Part shown: piece after piece, positions 34,563 to 46,078 of the stretch | How the letters are laid out: every line of letters begins with the position of its first letter | Numbering within the stretch: the stretch's first letter is position 1 | Assembly: GCA_036924285.1 (NCBI GenBank) | Contig: JAYKYS010000012.1 | Span: 13,330,001 to 13,394,000 of the forward strand | DNA from: Asterella californica | Lineage: Eukaryota; Streptophyta; Marchantiopsida; Marchantiales; Aytoniaceae | Direction of reading: 5' to 3' | DNA: 64,000 bases | Notes under the pieces: model-generated | Database searches by the model: none | The model's input: the letters and a program-made list of their open reading frames with translations, nothing else | Told to the model about the DNA's origin: nothing | Translations under genes and position numbers: made by a program

Positions 34563-35513
34563 ATGGTGGAAGTATTCAGCGTTCCTGCATTCTTCATTCT
34601 CTTCCGAGAGACGCTGGAGGCGTCCATCATCCTGTCGGTGATGCTGTCGCTGCTCAACAAGGTGGTGCCCGACAAGGGAATGCGCAGGAGCCTGCAGAAG
34701 CAAGTGTGGCTCGGGGTGGTGATCGGTGTAGTCCTATCTCTGTGCGGCGCAGCCATCTTCCTCTCCCTCTACTACACAGTTGCTAAAGAAGCCTGGGACA
34801 AGTCGGAGCCGCTATGGGAAGGCATTCTGAGCTTGATCGCCGTGGTGCTCATCACACTCATGGCGTTCTCCATGATCAGGGTGGACACATGGAAGGCCAA
34901 GTGGGAGAAGAAGCTGACAAAAGTGACGGTCGACAGCGTGGAGAAGTACGGAACGCTGCAGAGCACCAGGAGCAAGTACGCACTTTTCCTGATTCCATTT
35001 ACAGTCGTTCTCCGAGAGGGAGTGGAGGCGGTGATCTTCTTGGGAGGAATCGGGCTCGAAGGATCAGGGACAGCATACCCATTGGCAGCCATCACCGGAG
35101 CGCTGTGTGGAATCGCCATCGGGTTCGCTCTGTACAAGGGAGGTAACCATGTGGCGTTCAAATGGTTCCTGGGAGCATCTACCGTGTTGCTGTTGGTGAT
35201 CGCAGCTGGTCTCTTCGCAGGTGGGGTGCATGAATTCGAGGAGTACACGGAGAATGAGAAGATGGTGTGGAAACTGCACTGCTGCCACCACAAGGCCAAT
35301 GGCATCTGGAAGCTTTTGAACGCTGTGGTGGGGTGGCGCGACGAGGCGACAGTGGGTACCTTGACGTCGTACATCGCATACTGGGCCTTCGTGTTGGTTT
35401 CTCTCATTGTCTTGCGTCTCAAGTGGAACAAGGATGCCGAGCGTGAGGCCGCTGAAGCAAGATTGGAAGAAGAAACTCAAGCTCAAGCCGCGGCTTCTGC
35501 TGGCTCAGTATAA
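34563..35513 (+). CDS. FTR1: FTR1-family high-affinity iron permease
   Basis: 316 residues, single exon, complete. The family imports ferric iron at the plasma membrane, classically as a complex with a multicopper ferroxidase that oxidises Fe2+. Both REXXE iron-binding motifs of the family are present: RETLE at residues 15-19 in the first helix and REGVE at 151-155 in the fourth. About seven hydrophobic helices can be seen (roughly 9-32, 47-71, 84-106, 139-162, 170-192, 203-221, 265-286), as expected. An acidic HEFEEYTENE loop at 223-232 precedes the last helix, and the tail is a charged Glu/Ala-rich helix. It is somewhat shorter than yeast Ftr1. No ferroxidase gene lies in this window. Such permeases are usual in fungi and algae and not in flowering plants. 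The intronless structure would fit retroposition or transfer, but neither is shown. A broken relative lies inverted at 38,113-38,336. Confidence 0.95.
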   Translation: MVEVFSVPAFFILFRETLEASIILSVMLSLLNKVVPDKGMRRSLQKQVWLGVVIGVVLSLCGAAIFLSLYYTVAKEAWDKSEPLWEGILSLIAVVLITLMAFSMIRVDTWKAKWEKKLTKVTVDSVEKYGTLQSTRSKYALFLIPFTVVLREGVEAVIFLGGIGLEGSGTAYPLAAITGALCGIAIGFALYKGGNHVAFKWFLGASTVLLLVIAAGLFAGGVHEFEEYTENEKMVWKLHCCHHKANGIWKLLNAVVGWRDEATVGTLTSYIAYWAFVLVSLIVLRLKWNKDAEREAAEARLEEETQAQAAASAGSV

Positions 35514-38065
35514 TCGGGAGATCACTCTAGACGTACATAGTTCGTTCGAATATATCACGTTCAAAGGAAAAGCACAAATGCTCAAGAGGAATGACGGTAA
35601 CGAAAAGGTTTGATATACACAATCCATCACCGATCCCCTCGAACTTGTGCACTTAGGGTGATTCTTTCTGCCATCATTTGCGGACAGCTGCAGTCGAATA
35701 CTAGTTTCATCTCTGTCTGAAGGTGGAGAATTCAATGGGCACGTCCATCGACTTAATGACGAGCCACATCTTGTTGGTCTGGACCGGAATTTGACCTGGA
35801 TTAAGCTTAGATCTGGGGTTCCTGCGTGCCGTAGTGCCTGTTAGCTTTTGCTTCGCGTTGCAGGAATTGTAGAAGGTCAGACTGATTACATGAAAGGACC
35901 GCGCGGTGCAGGTACTGGTCCAGGAACCAAGTCATCGCAGACACTGTCCCCTGCAGGAACGCCAAAAGAAATTAGTGATAATTTCCCTGCCTAGATTCAA
36001 AGACGGGTCACTAGACAGGAAGAAAATTTTGATTTTAGGGTGAGCTTTCACACAGTAGCTAGGTTTGTCTCAACATCCATTAAAAGATAGAATTGTGTGA
36101 AGCGAGCGTTGCTAGAAGCTTGCATCGTTCGTGGAACTTGGCGTTTCGATTCAACCAACTGTATAGTGTGCAGATTCTCAATAAAAGATTGATGTCATGT
36201 AGCAGTGCTATCCTTCCACACAGATGCGAACGTTGACAGTGTTCAAAGATTTCGTGCCTTTCTAGGACTTCCTGGTTTCACCTTCACTTGTTCCGTCGGG
36301 CGTAATAGTATTGTCAGAGAGAAGTAACTGATTTCAAACTTCATGGAACCGATATAAAACTTGGAGCTGAACTTCATGTCTCCTAGCTGTTTTTGAACTT
36401 GTTTAACTGAGTATTAAATAAAACCCTGAAGTGACATCCTAGGAGAACTGATATAGCCTTGAATCTTGATAGGATACAGTTCAGGACCTACGGGTTGGTC
36501 GATCATGATACTGTTCAAAACAAAATGACAGAAAACAAGGATATGCAAATCATAACTTCCGAATCCGTGAAGAAACATTAGGTCGATCGGTAGTAAATGC
36601 AAAGCAACGCAGCCTTGACCTACTAATGTCGACCTTCCGCCATATGCAAAAGTTTCGGCCAGATGAGCCCCTATATGTAATCCAGAAGAACTGTCTAATT
36701 TTAAGCCAAGGGAAGATTCCTGTGACAATGAAAAGACCTTCAGGCCAACAACAAGCACACATCTACTGGACTTCGAGGATTTGCTACCAGATTGGTTATA
36801 TTGCTCAGGCTTTGAAGTTTTAACTCACTGGAGTTCTGCTTTCTTTGTACCAATAGGTTCCTATAGCGGTTATATCGGAGGCTACCCTAACATTTAATGA
36901 ATTCGAAAGAGTTCCATTCAGACTCGCTACATATTGCATGCATCACGAGTGAGGATCTCGGATATCTGCAAAGCTAATTTGGAAGTGAGCATGTAGATGA
37001 AGATAGTCTTCGTGAATTCGATGCCTCTGTTTGCCCGTTATATTTTGTTTGAGAACCAACCAGCTGTATGGACGTTTCTCTAAAAATCAATTTTAGATGG
37101 TCAACACTGCAGTTTCCCGGATATCACCTTCAAATACCATCTCCTAGAGGAAACTGTATCGCCGTACAAAGTGGATATAACATCCAGTACTTTCGGATGA
37201 AATCTCTGCTGCACACTTCTCTGAACTCGACGAGAAACTGGTATCATTCGCAAGGACTACCGCCCAGCTGCTGAATCCGTAGACTGTTTGTTATGATCAT
37301 GAAGGAAACGTGGTTAAGCTTAAAACGGCCCACGATCTATACGATATATACAGAGGTGCTGCACTGTCTCCATAGCGTCTTTGCTCACGAGGTTAACGTT
37401 GAAAGCTATTCTGTTATTTGACGTCTTTACTGCTAATAGCGTGTTACAGTCTGGGGACTGTTTTACCACATGTGATGAACAGACATAGTTTGTCCCCACT
37501 TTCCCCGCACCCCCCACCGCCCGGCGTACACCGTGCATTTTCTCGTGCTATGGTATTCTCTACCTTTTACACTTGAATGTGCGGTTCTTTCCTGAGTTAG
37601 TCCAACCACAGAATAGAAAGTCCGACGCATACACGGAAAATTACACACAGATGCGATTATGGCGCTTGCGATGTCAAACTTTTTAGGCGGTATAAGTGAA
37701 GCCAAGGGTCAGTAGAATGTTCATTAGATGCAATATATGGGACTTTCTAGGAGGGAGAGGGTCAGGGAGCTCCGCATGTTCCGTGAGAGATAGATAGGGG
37801 TTGGGGACTTTGCTTCGAAATGGAGACGGATAGAGCTGGCTAAGGCCATGGCCAGGGACCGAATCCTGTTCCAAGGTAGTGTTTTGCTCGACGAAATGAC
37901 TATCAAGGATACAGATAGAATTAGGTTAGAGCAGTCCAAATAGTTCAGAGATACAGAAAGCAAGAAGCAAGCAAGGAAGTATGAGAAGAAGCCTCGGACG
38001 CACGGAAGGGAAAGAAGTTTCCGAAGGGAGTAATTACAGCATGTCAAAGTTAATCCCGTAAAACT
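35514..38065. other. No supported gene between FTR1 and its fragment
   Basis: Only short open frames of unremarkable composition, the longest 114 codons on the minus strand at 36,414-36,758, with no family resemblance. 37,738-37,938 on the plus strand reads as a charged, coding-like stretch broken by one TAG, but I do not recognise it. Confidence 0.45.
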
Positions 38066-38067
38066 GA

Positions 38068-38112
38068 AAGCGTGAGAAGGGTTTGAACCCGTAACTTACT
38101 AGGTGTCAGAGT
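38068..38112 (-). other. tRNA 3'-half-like sequence fused to the FTR1 fragment
   Basis: On the minus strand, directly after the FTR1 homology ends, comes a T-arm-like segment with the B-box-like GGGTTCAAACCC (38079-38090), preceded by a possible anticodon-arm remnant. No matching 5' half or acceptor strand is present. It is a partial tRNA or tRNA-derived fragment, not a gene. Confidence 0.45.
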
Positions 38113-38336
38113 CTAATACAACGAAAGGAACACGGCGGCGGCGACCAGCGACAATGCCACTGCCACCACCACTCCCGGCCACACTTGTTTCTGCATCTTC
38201 CATCGCATTTCCCTCGCATTTCCCTGGCCGGTATGACATTGTTCAGAAGGGATAACATCACCGAAAGTATGATGGACGCCTCCAGCGTCTCCCGAAAGAG
38301 AATAAAAAACGCAGGCACGCTAAATACCTCCACCAT
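38113..38336 (-). pseudogene. FTR1 gene fragment (first helices only)
   Basis: The start matches FTR1 residues 1-32 nearly exactly (MVEVFSVPAFFILFRETLEA...), including the first REXXE motif. An 11-bp tandem duplication of GGGAAATGCGA then shifts the frame. Past it the original frame is still recognisable as the second helix, up to the position of residue 70, where TAG (38113-38115) ends it at the junction with tRNA-like sequence. The rest of the gene, including REGVE, is absent. Upstream sequence does not match the FTR1 upstream region. Nucleotide divergence from 34,563 onward is substantial, so it is an old paralogue fragment. Confidence 0.9.
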
Positions 38337-39686
38337 CTTCAGCCGCTGACGAGCTCAAGAACGAGCAACAATCTTCACGCCTGAGCCTAGGTTCAAGTGA
38401 TCACACGTCTCGACGAGAGAACAATCTTGGTGTTTCCAGAACAGTGAAAAACAACGCAACGCTCTCAGCCAGTTTAGTCGACGAAGTGGACTTCATTGTG
38501 GGTGACGAAGGAACTTGATATTAGTTGCAGTCCAAGCTGGAAGGAGGCGGAGAGAGAGACAAGTAACGGCGGAGGAAGGCTGAACTTCCGCGGAAGCATG
38601 TCGAGTTCATGTCGGACGGCTCCGAGTCTCCTTGCCACAAGTACGCTAACTATTATTAGAGAGCAAGCCAGCAGCACAGGTCGCCTAGGTTTTTCGCATG
38701 TACCGGCTGAAAACCGGAAGTAAATATTAACCGGGTGGTTTCCGGTTTTCTAGGTCGGCGATAACTGTTTTCGTGATTCGCTTACCAGCAGTAACTTACT
38801 TCTTATTGTTTAAACCGGTTATTTTTCTGAGCAAGTTGAAACACGCTTCGTCAAAAATCCGGGAGCATCTTCTTACAATGAACTAAAAGACGATTATTTC
38901 GATTACTCGTCGATTACCGGACGAGGGCCCGATGTTTGAGTGATCAAGCCAGGTGAGCTTATGACTTACCTTGCTCTAAGGATCGAGTTCCTCGAATCAG
39001 TCTAGGAAGCACTCTAAGAAAAAAAAGCAGTGAAGTACGAACCGGAACTTTACTGGATTTTATTCACTTGCTGTAAGCACTGTATACCCGATAAATTAAG
39101 GCTGTGATCCGAATTCACTTCTTATTCCTTTCTTCTTGTTGGAAAATTTTGAAGGGTACAATCAAAACAAGAAAGACGAAAGGGTCTGACTAGAGAGAAA
39201 CTTTCGTCTGACTAGAGAGAAACATTCATGCTTCATGGCTTGCAGTGAGTCGACCATGCTCCCACACAGAGCATTATCATCCTATGGAAAGTTCCACGCT
39301 CAATGTGACCGTTAATTTGTGGAGTGTACAAGTACTTTACAGCTGCAAGCGTCTCAACGAGCACTCATCTACCGATCTCGGATGCAATTCCCTCTTGAAG
39401 TCTGCTCTGCGTAATGTGTCGAGCCCCGTCTTCAGCTCAGCTGTATATCGAATTATGGCAGCATCGACGTTCTTGCTCTTCACCTCGATGTACACCCGCA
39501 TCGACCTTCCCCCGGGCCCCAGATAGCCAGTCGTTCCTCAGCCGAATACATGAACATCTGAGCACTCTATGAAAAGAGTCCAGAACTGCTTGGAGCCTGG
39601 TACACAACAGGAAGATGTGTACATGTACTAGGCTCCAATCAGTACTGGATCCTTTCACAATCTCGAACTGATACCGAATAGATTAA
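38337..39686. other. No supported gene
   Basis: Only short open frames without family resemblance (the longest 93 codons at 39,245-39,526). Nothing regulatory can be fixed here. Confidence 0.4.
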
Positions 39687-39737
39687 CCGAGAGCGGGATT
39701 TGAACCCGAAGAGGTCCTCTCCATTAGAGGCTCTCGG
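39687..39737 (-). other. Minimal tRNA-like hairpin cluster
   Basis: Read on the minus strand: CCGAGAG, a hairpin CCTCT-AATGG-AGAGG, a short spacer, a T-arm CGGG-TTCAAAT-CCCG with a perfect seven-base T-loop, then CTCTCGG, which pairs fully with the first seven bases. It thus has a 7-bp acceptor, a T-arm with B-box GGTTCAAATCC and one other arm in only 51 bases, lacking a normal D-arm/anticodon-arm pair. It is probably a tRNA-derived remnant; a functional tRNA of this shape would be unusual in a nucleus. Confidence 0.5.
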
Positions 39738-39814
39738 CACTAGCCTACAGCTATTGTAAAACGATCTAAATCTAAAACAAACTAGTACAAAAGCAAGAAA
39801 AGAGAAAATCTACT

Positions 39815-42300
39815 TCACAGACAGGATGAAGACAAATGACTGTCAGGGTTAGAGATCAAGTAACGAAACTCCTTCGATCGTTTCCAAACATCTATAGCAT
39901 CACTGAGAATATCATCTAACTCTGGATTCGACACTGACACAGCAGGACCTTCTAGATTCAACCGTAAGAGTGCATCAAGATGCACTGAAGACAACTGGCT
40001 GCGATACTTACTCTTAATCAAGTTCTGAAACGAAAATGCACGCTCACACTGAGCAGTGCTCACGCACTGCACTCGAGCAATGCAAGCAAGAGTTAAGAGG
40101 TTAGGATACTTCACCTTTAAACTCTCTGAAAGTTCAATCATCGCCCATAACTCACCAAATGAAAGATCTCGAAACTCAGTAACAGCATGAGTCTTGAACA
40201 AAAGGAACTCGCTTTGCAATGCTGCTGAACACAGAATGGGACCCTTCGATATACCATGAAGATACTTTACTTGTCCAAAGTGTTGAGAGAGTCGATCGAG
40301 CTCCTTTATGCCCCAGTTTTTCAAAGCTACCATTTGCTTTGGCATTTGGGACGGAGACAAGATCTTCAACGCCCCAATGACATCATTGTCCACGAAACGT
40401 TCTTCAAGTGAAGTACAAATGGCTTCTGCGACCGCTTTTTGGAAGGATACTGCAGCTTCTAGATCAGTTCCTAGTCTACAACGCTGCATTTCACAAGAAT
40501 GGTAAAAGCTACCTCTGATTTCTGATGACAGACGTTTCATGAAACCTCCTTCAGGTCCATAATCAGGAAGAACATGGTACCCGGTGTCATTGTTCTGCAA
40601 AAAAGTGTTGAGATCAACCTGTTCCACCATGTAGGTCATCCGAATTGAAGGTATCTCTACAGCTACTATACCTCCGATGCCTGAGACATCGACCACTCTT
40701 TGCTGAAAGACGAGACTCAACCGTGCAAGAGAACTCAAGATATCAGCCAAAAAGTATAGACAGTAAATATGTTTGAAACTCCTCAACTTACCATACACAC
40801 TCTGTGCAACTCCGTGATCCTCTGAAGGTGGAACATCACGAAAGTAAGTAAGTACAGACTCTAACGAGTCACAAAGCGTTGAGATAGCTTGTGCTCGACT
40901 GAGCCATCGAATTTTTACATACCTCTTCAGTGAACGACGCGCATCGTCCAACTCTCTCTGTAAAGCACCAAACTGCTCTCGACGTTTGGATGAACGCTTG
41001 AAGTAAGCAGAGCAGGTGTTTATCAGTGCGTCGATCTCATCAAAGATCTGTGCACAAGCAGAGTGCTTGGAGGCTGAGAGAACTGCTAAGTTAGTCCTAT
41101 GTGCAATACAGTGACAAGAAACAAGAAAAGGATTTACATTCCTTTTCAGTCGAGCAGCAACTCCAGTTTGCTTCCCAGTCATAACAGAGGCACCGTCCGA
41201 TCCGAACCCAATGAAGCGCTCATGATCCAACCCCCATACATTCAGTAAGGCAATAAGTTGCTCGGAAATAGCCTCTGCACCCTTATCTTCGACTCGTACA
41301 AGTCCCAAAAAGCTTACCTGAACAGAACCGTTTTCCACAAACATAGCAAAAGCTACAAGAGCGGAAGTAACACTGATATCAGTCGACTCATCAACCATAA
41401 TCCCAAAGAATGGACTAGCACGTACCCTTCGTAAACATCGTTCTTGGATACAGTCGCTGATATGCATCAGCATCTGAGTACAAGCTTTATCTGACTGATA
41501 AAGCTTGTCTGTAAGCTCACAACCAGATGCTCGGAGCACTGCACATAGCTTCGGAAACTTGCTAAATGCAAGGTTTTCTCTTCCCACCCAATAGGCTGCA
41601 CGGAACATCGTTAACAAGATAGTGTCTACATGTAGGCGTTGCGACTTCATCGCAGTGGTCATGTCCTTCTGGCCTGAAACCTTGGCATAAAACCTCATCT
41701 GGTGCTCCTTCGATCGAGCGTGCTCCACCAACGAAGAAAGTTTGATGTTAGTACCACCTTGAACAGCAAAAGTTCCCTTCGATCCCATCTCCTGACATAC
41801 TAAACAGTATATCCGACGAGTAACTCCATCAAACTTCGCCCATTCAAACTGCACCTTCCAGTGCTCTTTCCAAGCTGCAGAAGTCTCTTCGAGTGTTCTA
41901 TTTCTAACTCTTCCGATGGAAAGGAATCTGACGTGCTCTCGGAGACTCTACTGATAGAAACGAACATGGAAGGAGAGATAGTTTCACATGGATCGACTCC
42001 ATCGTAGTTCTTCCGAATGCTGTAATTCTCTAAGGTACGTTGTTTCTTCAATGACTGCGGACCTTTACCTCGTGACGAACTCGAAGCATGCTTACCTATT
42101 TGGGTCATTGGCCTTGATCTTGCTGCGACATCGGAAGGCGCAGCAGCAGAAGGCGCAGCATCGGAAGGATGGGAATCCAACAACACTGGATTAGCTTCTG
42201 AACCTATTCCGAGTTCAGAAGCTCCAACATTCGCTGCCGCTGCTTCTTCCATGAGTACCGCTATAGGTGGATCGTTGGAGAATTCCAAGTCCGCTTCCAT
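39815..42300 (-). CDS. hAT-type transposase / ZNF862-like protein
   Basis: The main frame is 39,815 to beyond 41,854. It opens upstream of its first possible start (a GTG), so the true N-terminus is elsewhere. A leading frame 41,800-42,300 starts at ATG 42,300 and encodes a Ser/Ala-rich region. The two frames differ by one base and must be joined by an intron or a frameshift near 41,860-41,950. Domains: a BED/TTF-type zinc finger with CLVC...H-x5-H; an RNase H-like hAT core with the first Asp in FGIMVDESTDIS, GFGSDGASVMTG, CHCIAHRTNL and KIRWLSR; and a C-terminal hAT dimerisation region with QCERAFSFQNLIKSKYRSQL. The core is uninterrupted for 679 codons, unlike every retroelement here, which may indicate recent mobility or a domesticated gene. 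I found no convincing terminal inverted repeats or 8-bp duplication. Confidence 0.82.
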
Positions 42301-42339
42301 TCAGTCCCACCGTCTCCCACGATGGAGAAACACTACGAG

Positions 42340-42865
42340 AACCGTAAGCGATAACATACACAAGCACGGAAGTGCTCCAAAAGAGAGCAACGATTCACGA
42401 AAGTAAACAAAAGAGACCACGGATTCACGGAAGCGATAAAACTGAGTCAACTGACAGTCTTAGATAAGAGCCCTTAGCGAGCACAACAGCACAAAAGCAG
42501 CCTAAACGAGAGCACGGATTCACGGAAGCGAAAGAACTTGCTTAGCGAGCACGGAATAGCATAAATTCACGAGGCACCAAGAAGGTGAGAAAGCGAGCAC
42601 GGAACTGAGCCTTACCGACGCTTAGCCGATCGATAGAAATCCTTAAAACTACAAAGCGAGCACGGATTCACGGAATAGCACGGATGCGGCCGCGGAATAC
42701 ACAGATTCAAGGGAATCCACGAAAGGCGAATGAAATCAAGAACTTGGCGAAAAGACACAAAGCGAGCACGGAATAGCACGGAAGCGATTATCGACTGAAG
42801 ACTTGAAGAGAGCACGATTCACAGTTCACTCGATTCACTCGAAGACTCGAAGACTCGAAGACAGT
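42340..42865. repeat. Interspersed GAGCACGGA / TTCACGGAAGCG motifs upstream of the hAT gene
   Basis: GAGCACGGA occurs at least five times (about 42,512, 42,545, 42,596, 42,657 and 42,766). Two are followed by TTCACGGA and two by ATAGCA; related forms sit at 42,362 and 42,413. Spacing is irregular (33-109 bp). hAT elements carry clustered short subterminal motifs that bind transposase; this array, on the 5' side of the gene, fits that description. GACTCGAAGACTCGAAGA repeats follow at 42,843. Confidence 0.6.
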
Positions 42866-44071
42866 CACTGACAGTGTTGCAAATCGCTCGATGACACACT
42901 CAGGAAGAGCCGCAGAGTGCAATGTGCAAACAGCTTAACGAAAACCTAACGAAAGATCGATGTGAATCGATCTTCGGTTACCGACTGTCGGACTGTCACC
43001 GAGCCAATATCGCAATGTCGCACCGAGATCGAGTCACCGAGTCATCGAATCACCGAGTAAACTGCGGCTGCCACCTTAGTCACCCAGTCCCAGACTCCCA
43101 GCAGCGACGAAGCAGCCAGCCGCACAGCCCGCGCCACGCCGAAATTTGAACTTCGAAGTTCGAATTTCAAAATTCAAACCACGTTAGTTTAATATAAATT
43201 TTTTAACTGTGGTACTATGCATTACGTAGTACTGCCTTACCGTGGTAAAAAAGAACCATGGTGTCAAATATCGACAAAACTGCAACACCTGTTCTTAACC
43301 CGGTCGAAATGCTGGCATGGTTCTAAAACTACACAGTGTATATCCGAACGACGTAAATAATAACTCGGTAACAACTGAAACGGAGTACTGATAACCGTCT
43401 ATGATTCCGAGACCCCCAAACCATCCGACCCATACACTGCTTCCCTCGGTTTGCCAACTTTCCATACTTGAAGCTTCCCGGTTTCTGAAGCAAAATTGCC
43501 GGCGCATTTTACTCTATTTGCCGGTTCTAGGCGAACTATGGCCAGCAGATGCAGATGTTTTACACTGTTCGACCAAACGAAACGACTTAGACGAGACTCA
43601 TGAGAGAGTTTGCTTTTGCGCCTCAAGGCTCAAGGCTCCTCCTTGGCGGCACGACACAGGAATAACGCCATTCACAGAGGACAGCAGGCTATTCCGGCAT
43701 GCACTGGTATCAGCCGGTACTCTAAGAGTAACCGGTATTTGTTTCCCGTTTCGAGTCCTAAGAGTAAGAATTCCAACATCTTCAGGTAAGTTTCCGACAC
43801 TTTTATCTGTCTCTCGGGACTCGCACATTTTCAGCCGGTAATAACCACTCTATTTGCCGGTACCCCCCGAACCTTGGGCCTCCTCTAGAGAGAGTCTTGC
43901 CGCGCCAGAAACGTGTAGCCTGCCAGACCACACTATAAACAATACAGTACTGGTGGAAACTTCCGATCATTCGATGTTCGATGTATGAGGAACTACAGCT
44001 GGTCGCCAGTACAATGTTCGATGTTTCCGGCCGTACATCAGACCAGCCAAAACCATCTGAAGTTTTTCACT
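42866..44071. other. Non-coding, no supported gene
   Basis: A 146-codon open frame at 43,401-43,841 has no recognisable domain and mixed composition. CCGG-type words recur here as at 33.8 kb. A short inverted repeat GTACTA...TAGTAC lies at about 43,211-43,231. Confidence 0.4.
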
Positions 44072-46017
44072 AGGAAGAGTTTGGCTTGTATGGACCCAGA
44101 GTAAAACAGTTAACAAAATAAATTAACAAAACAAAAACTAAGCAGTTTGTGCTCGTTACGTGCCCTGCTTGGATATCTAACGGCTAGGATTCCTGCGAAC
44201 CCCACTGCCCACTCTAAGAATCCAGAGCAGTTGCTCGGGGAAGTCCCTTGTTTATTGTTATGACTTCTGGTTGTTTTTGCTGTTGAACAAAATCTGCCGG
44301 GAATTTATCCTAAATTTGCTTTACCCCGCAGGTTAAATCTCTTGTGCTTACCGGCCACAGTGGACTACTCCTATCGGAAACTTCGTGACTTTGACCACAA
44401 ATCTTTTTCCCGAGCACTGCTCCCGTCGAGGAAGTGCCAGGGTACTGAATCATGGACCACAATTCAGTGAGGTAACATGTACAAACCATCCTACTTGACC
44501 ACGAGACACTGGCGTGATCGTCACACTACACCATGCAGTAATACTAGTAGATCGATCGCGTGAAACAATAACCACTTTGGAGTTTTACCAGCTCTCTTAT
44601 TTTATCTTTTCCTGTCCTCAATATTGCAAAAGCCAATAATCTTCAGTTATTTACGTGCTACGTTAAAATACTTTGAAGCACGATCGTTAGATACTTGTCT
44701 TACTAACCAACTATTTGAGTGTCATTAACCCATGATGAATAGACGATCTTTAAATATTAGAAATAACTTTGAATAGGTTTGCAGCACACTGTCTTTCTTC
44801 ATACCTTGCTCTACTTCGGATCCCTCTTTCTGCTTTTTCTTCGTATAGCACCAGTGCTTTGTATATATCTAACCTCTCTTCCCTATGGACATGATGTTGT
44901 TCTGGTTCTTTGAATTTTCGCACCTCATCACCAATCTCCTAGATCAGATTATGTAAGAATAAACTCTAGACATAAACTTTAAGACAAATGCCTGGATTCT
45001 GAAAGAACAAACTCTAGATGTAACCGTGTGTAGATGAGACACCCGAGAAGATCTAAATGCAGTTCAAGTTTCCAAGTTTATAACAAGTAAACCTCTACGT
45101 GGTTAACGTTAGCTAAACAACTCGACATCGTGATTCATTACACAAAGGAGGTCATCACTCTGGATCTCCTCTCGAGCGTTACCATTTGAGCGGAGCCCGT
45201 CTGATCTCTAGATCTCTTCCTCCTCTTTCGTACTTTGGTATTTTACAAAAGAAAAAAAAGGGTAATAGTAACTTTCGCTGTAATGGGTTTTAGTATCACA
45301 AAAAGAATACTAACGTAACCTCAAAAGGTTTCAATGTTGCACATAGTCATACCAGTAATTCTTCTCTAAGTAAAATAAAAATTATTATGATATGTCACTT
45401 AGACGAAGAAAATAGAATTGCGTGCACGAAATAAATCTGCGGACAACTGGAATATCAGGATATAGTTATTCAAGCTACAGAAAATGAGATGCATCCAGGA
45501 AATAACCTTGCGAGCAAACTGAAGGTCAAGATATTTTCATACAAACAGAAAAAGGAAAATCACGTGAAGGTAAATAACTTAACGGACAACTTGAATGTCC
45601 GGATAATCCGATAATGGTAATTCTATAAGACTCTATCCAGCAAGGACTGTCAGATGGTTTTATCGAATAAAACCAAGAAGATTTATAGAGTGGTAAGCTT
45701 ACACTTTTTATCGCGGACCTCATTAGTTTCTAGCCAAGCGGATGGCTTCTGTCCAGCAGCACTATTTATACAGAGTATCTGATATTGTCAGAGATGCTGA
45801 TCTTTTTCGATAAACTCAATTGGAATACTTTCAACCAAAAGGATAAGTATTTCTGCCATGATCTGGATAACGCTTGCGATGAAATGTCCGGTTTCGTGTA
45901 GCTGCAAATTTAGGGATCGTGCTCTAAAGTTTTAAGAGTAAGGACTATCATAAACAGAATCCTAAAATATATATAATATGAATCACACCTGACCTTCTGC
46001 AGTTGCACGAGGGTTTA

Positions 46018-46078
46018 GCAGAGTACTTCAAGTGGGGGTTTAGCAGAGTACTTCCAGTCCCCACTTGAAGTACTCTGC
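46018..46078. repeat. Hairpin with perfect 20-bp arms
   Basis: GCAGAGTACTTCAAGTGGGG (46018-46037) and its exact complement (46059-46078) around a 21-base loop, which itself repeats GGTTTAGCAGAGTACTTC. If transcribed it would form a precursor-like stem. The twin is at 56656-56716. Confidence 0.85.

Noticed and set aside
42866..42890. CAGTGTTGCAAA as a hAT terminal inverted repeat
   Set aside because: No matching inverted copy found on the other side of the gene.
43401..43841. 146-codon open frame
   Set aside because: No domain, no homologue that I recognise, mixed composition; likely chance.
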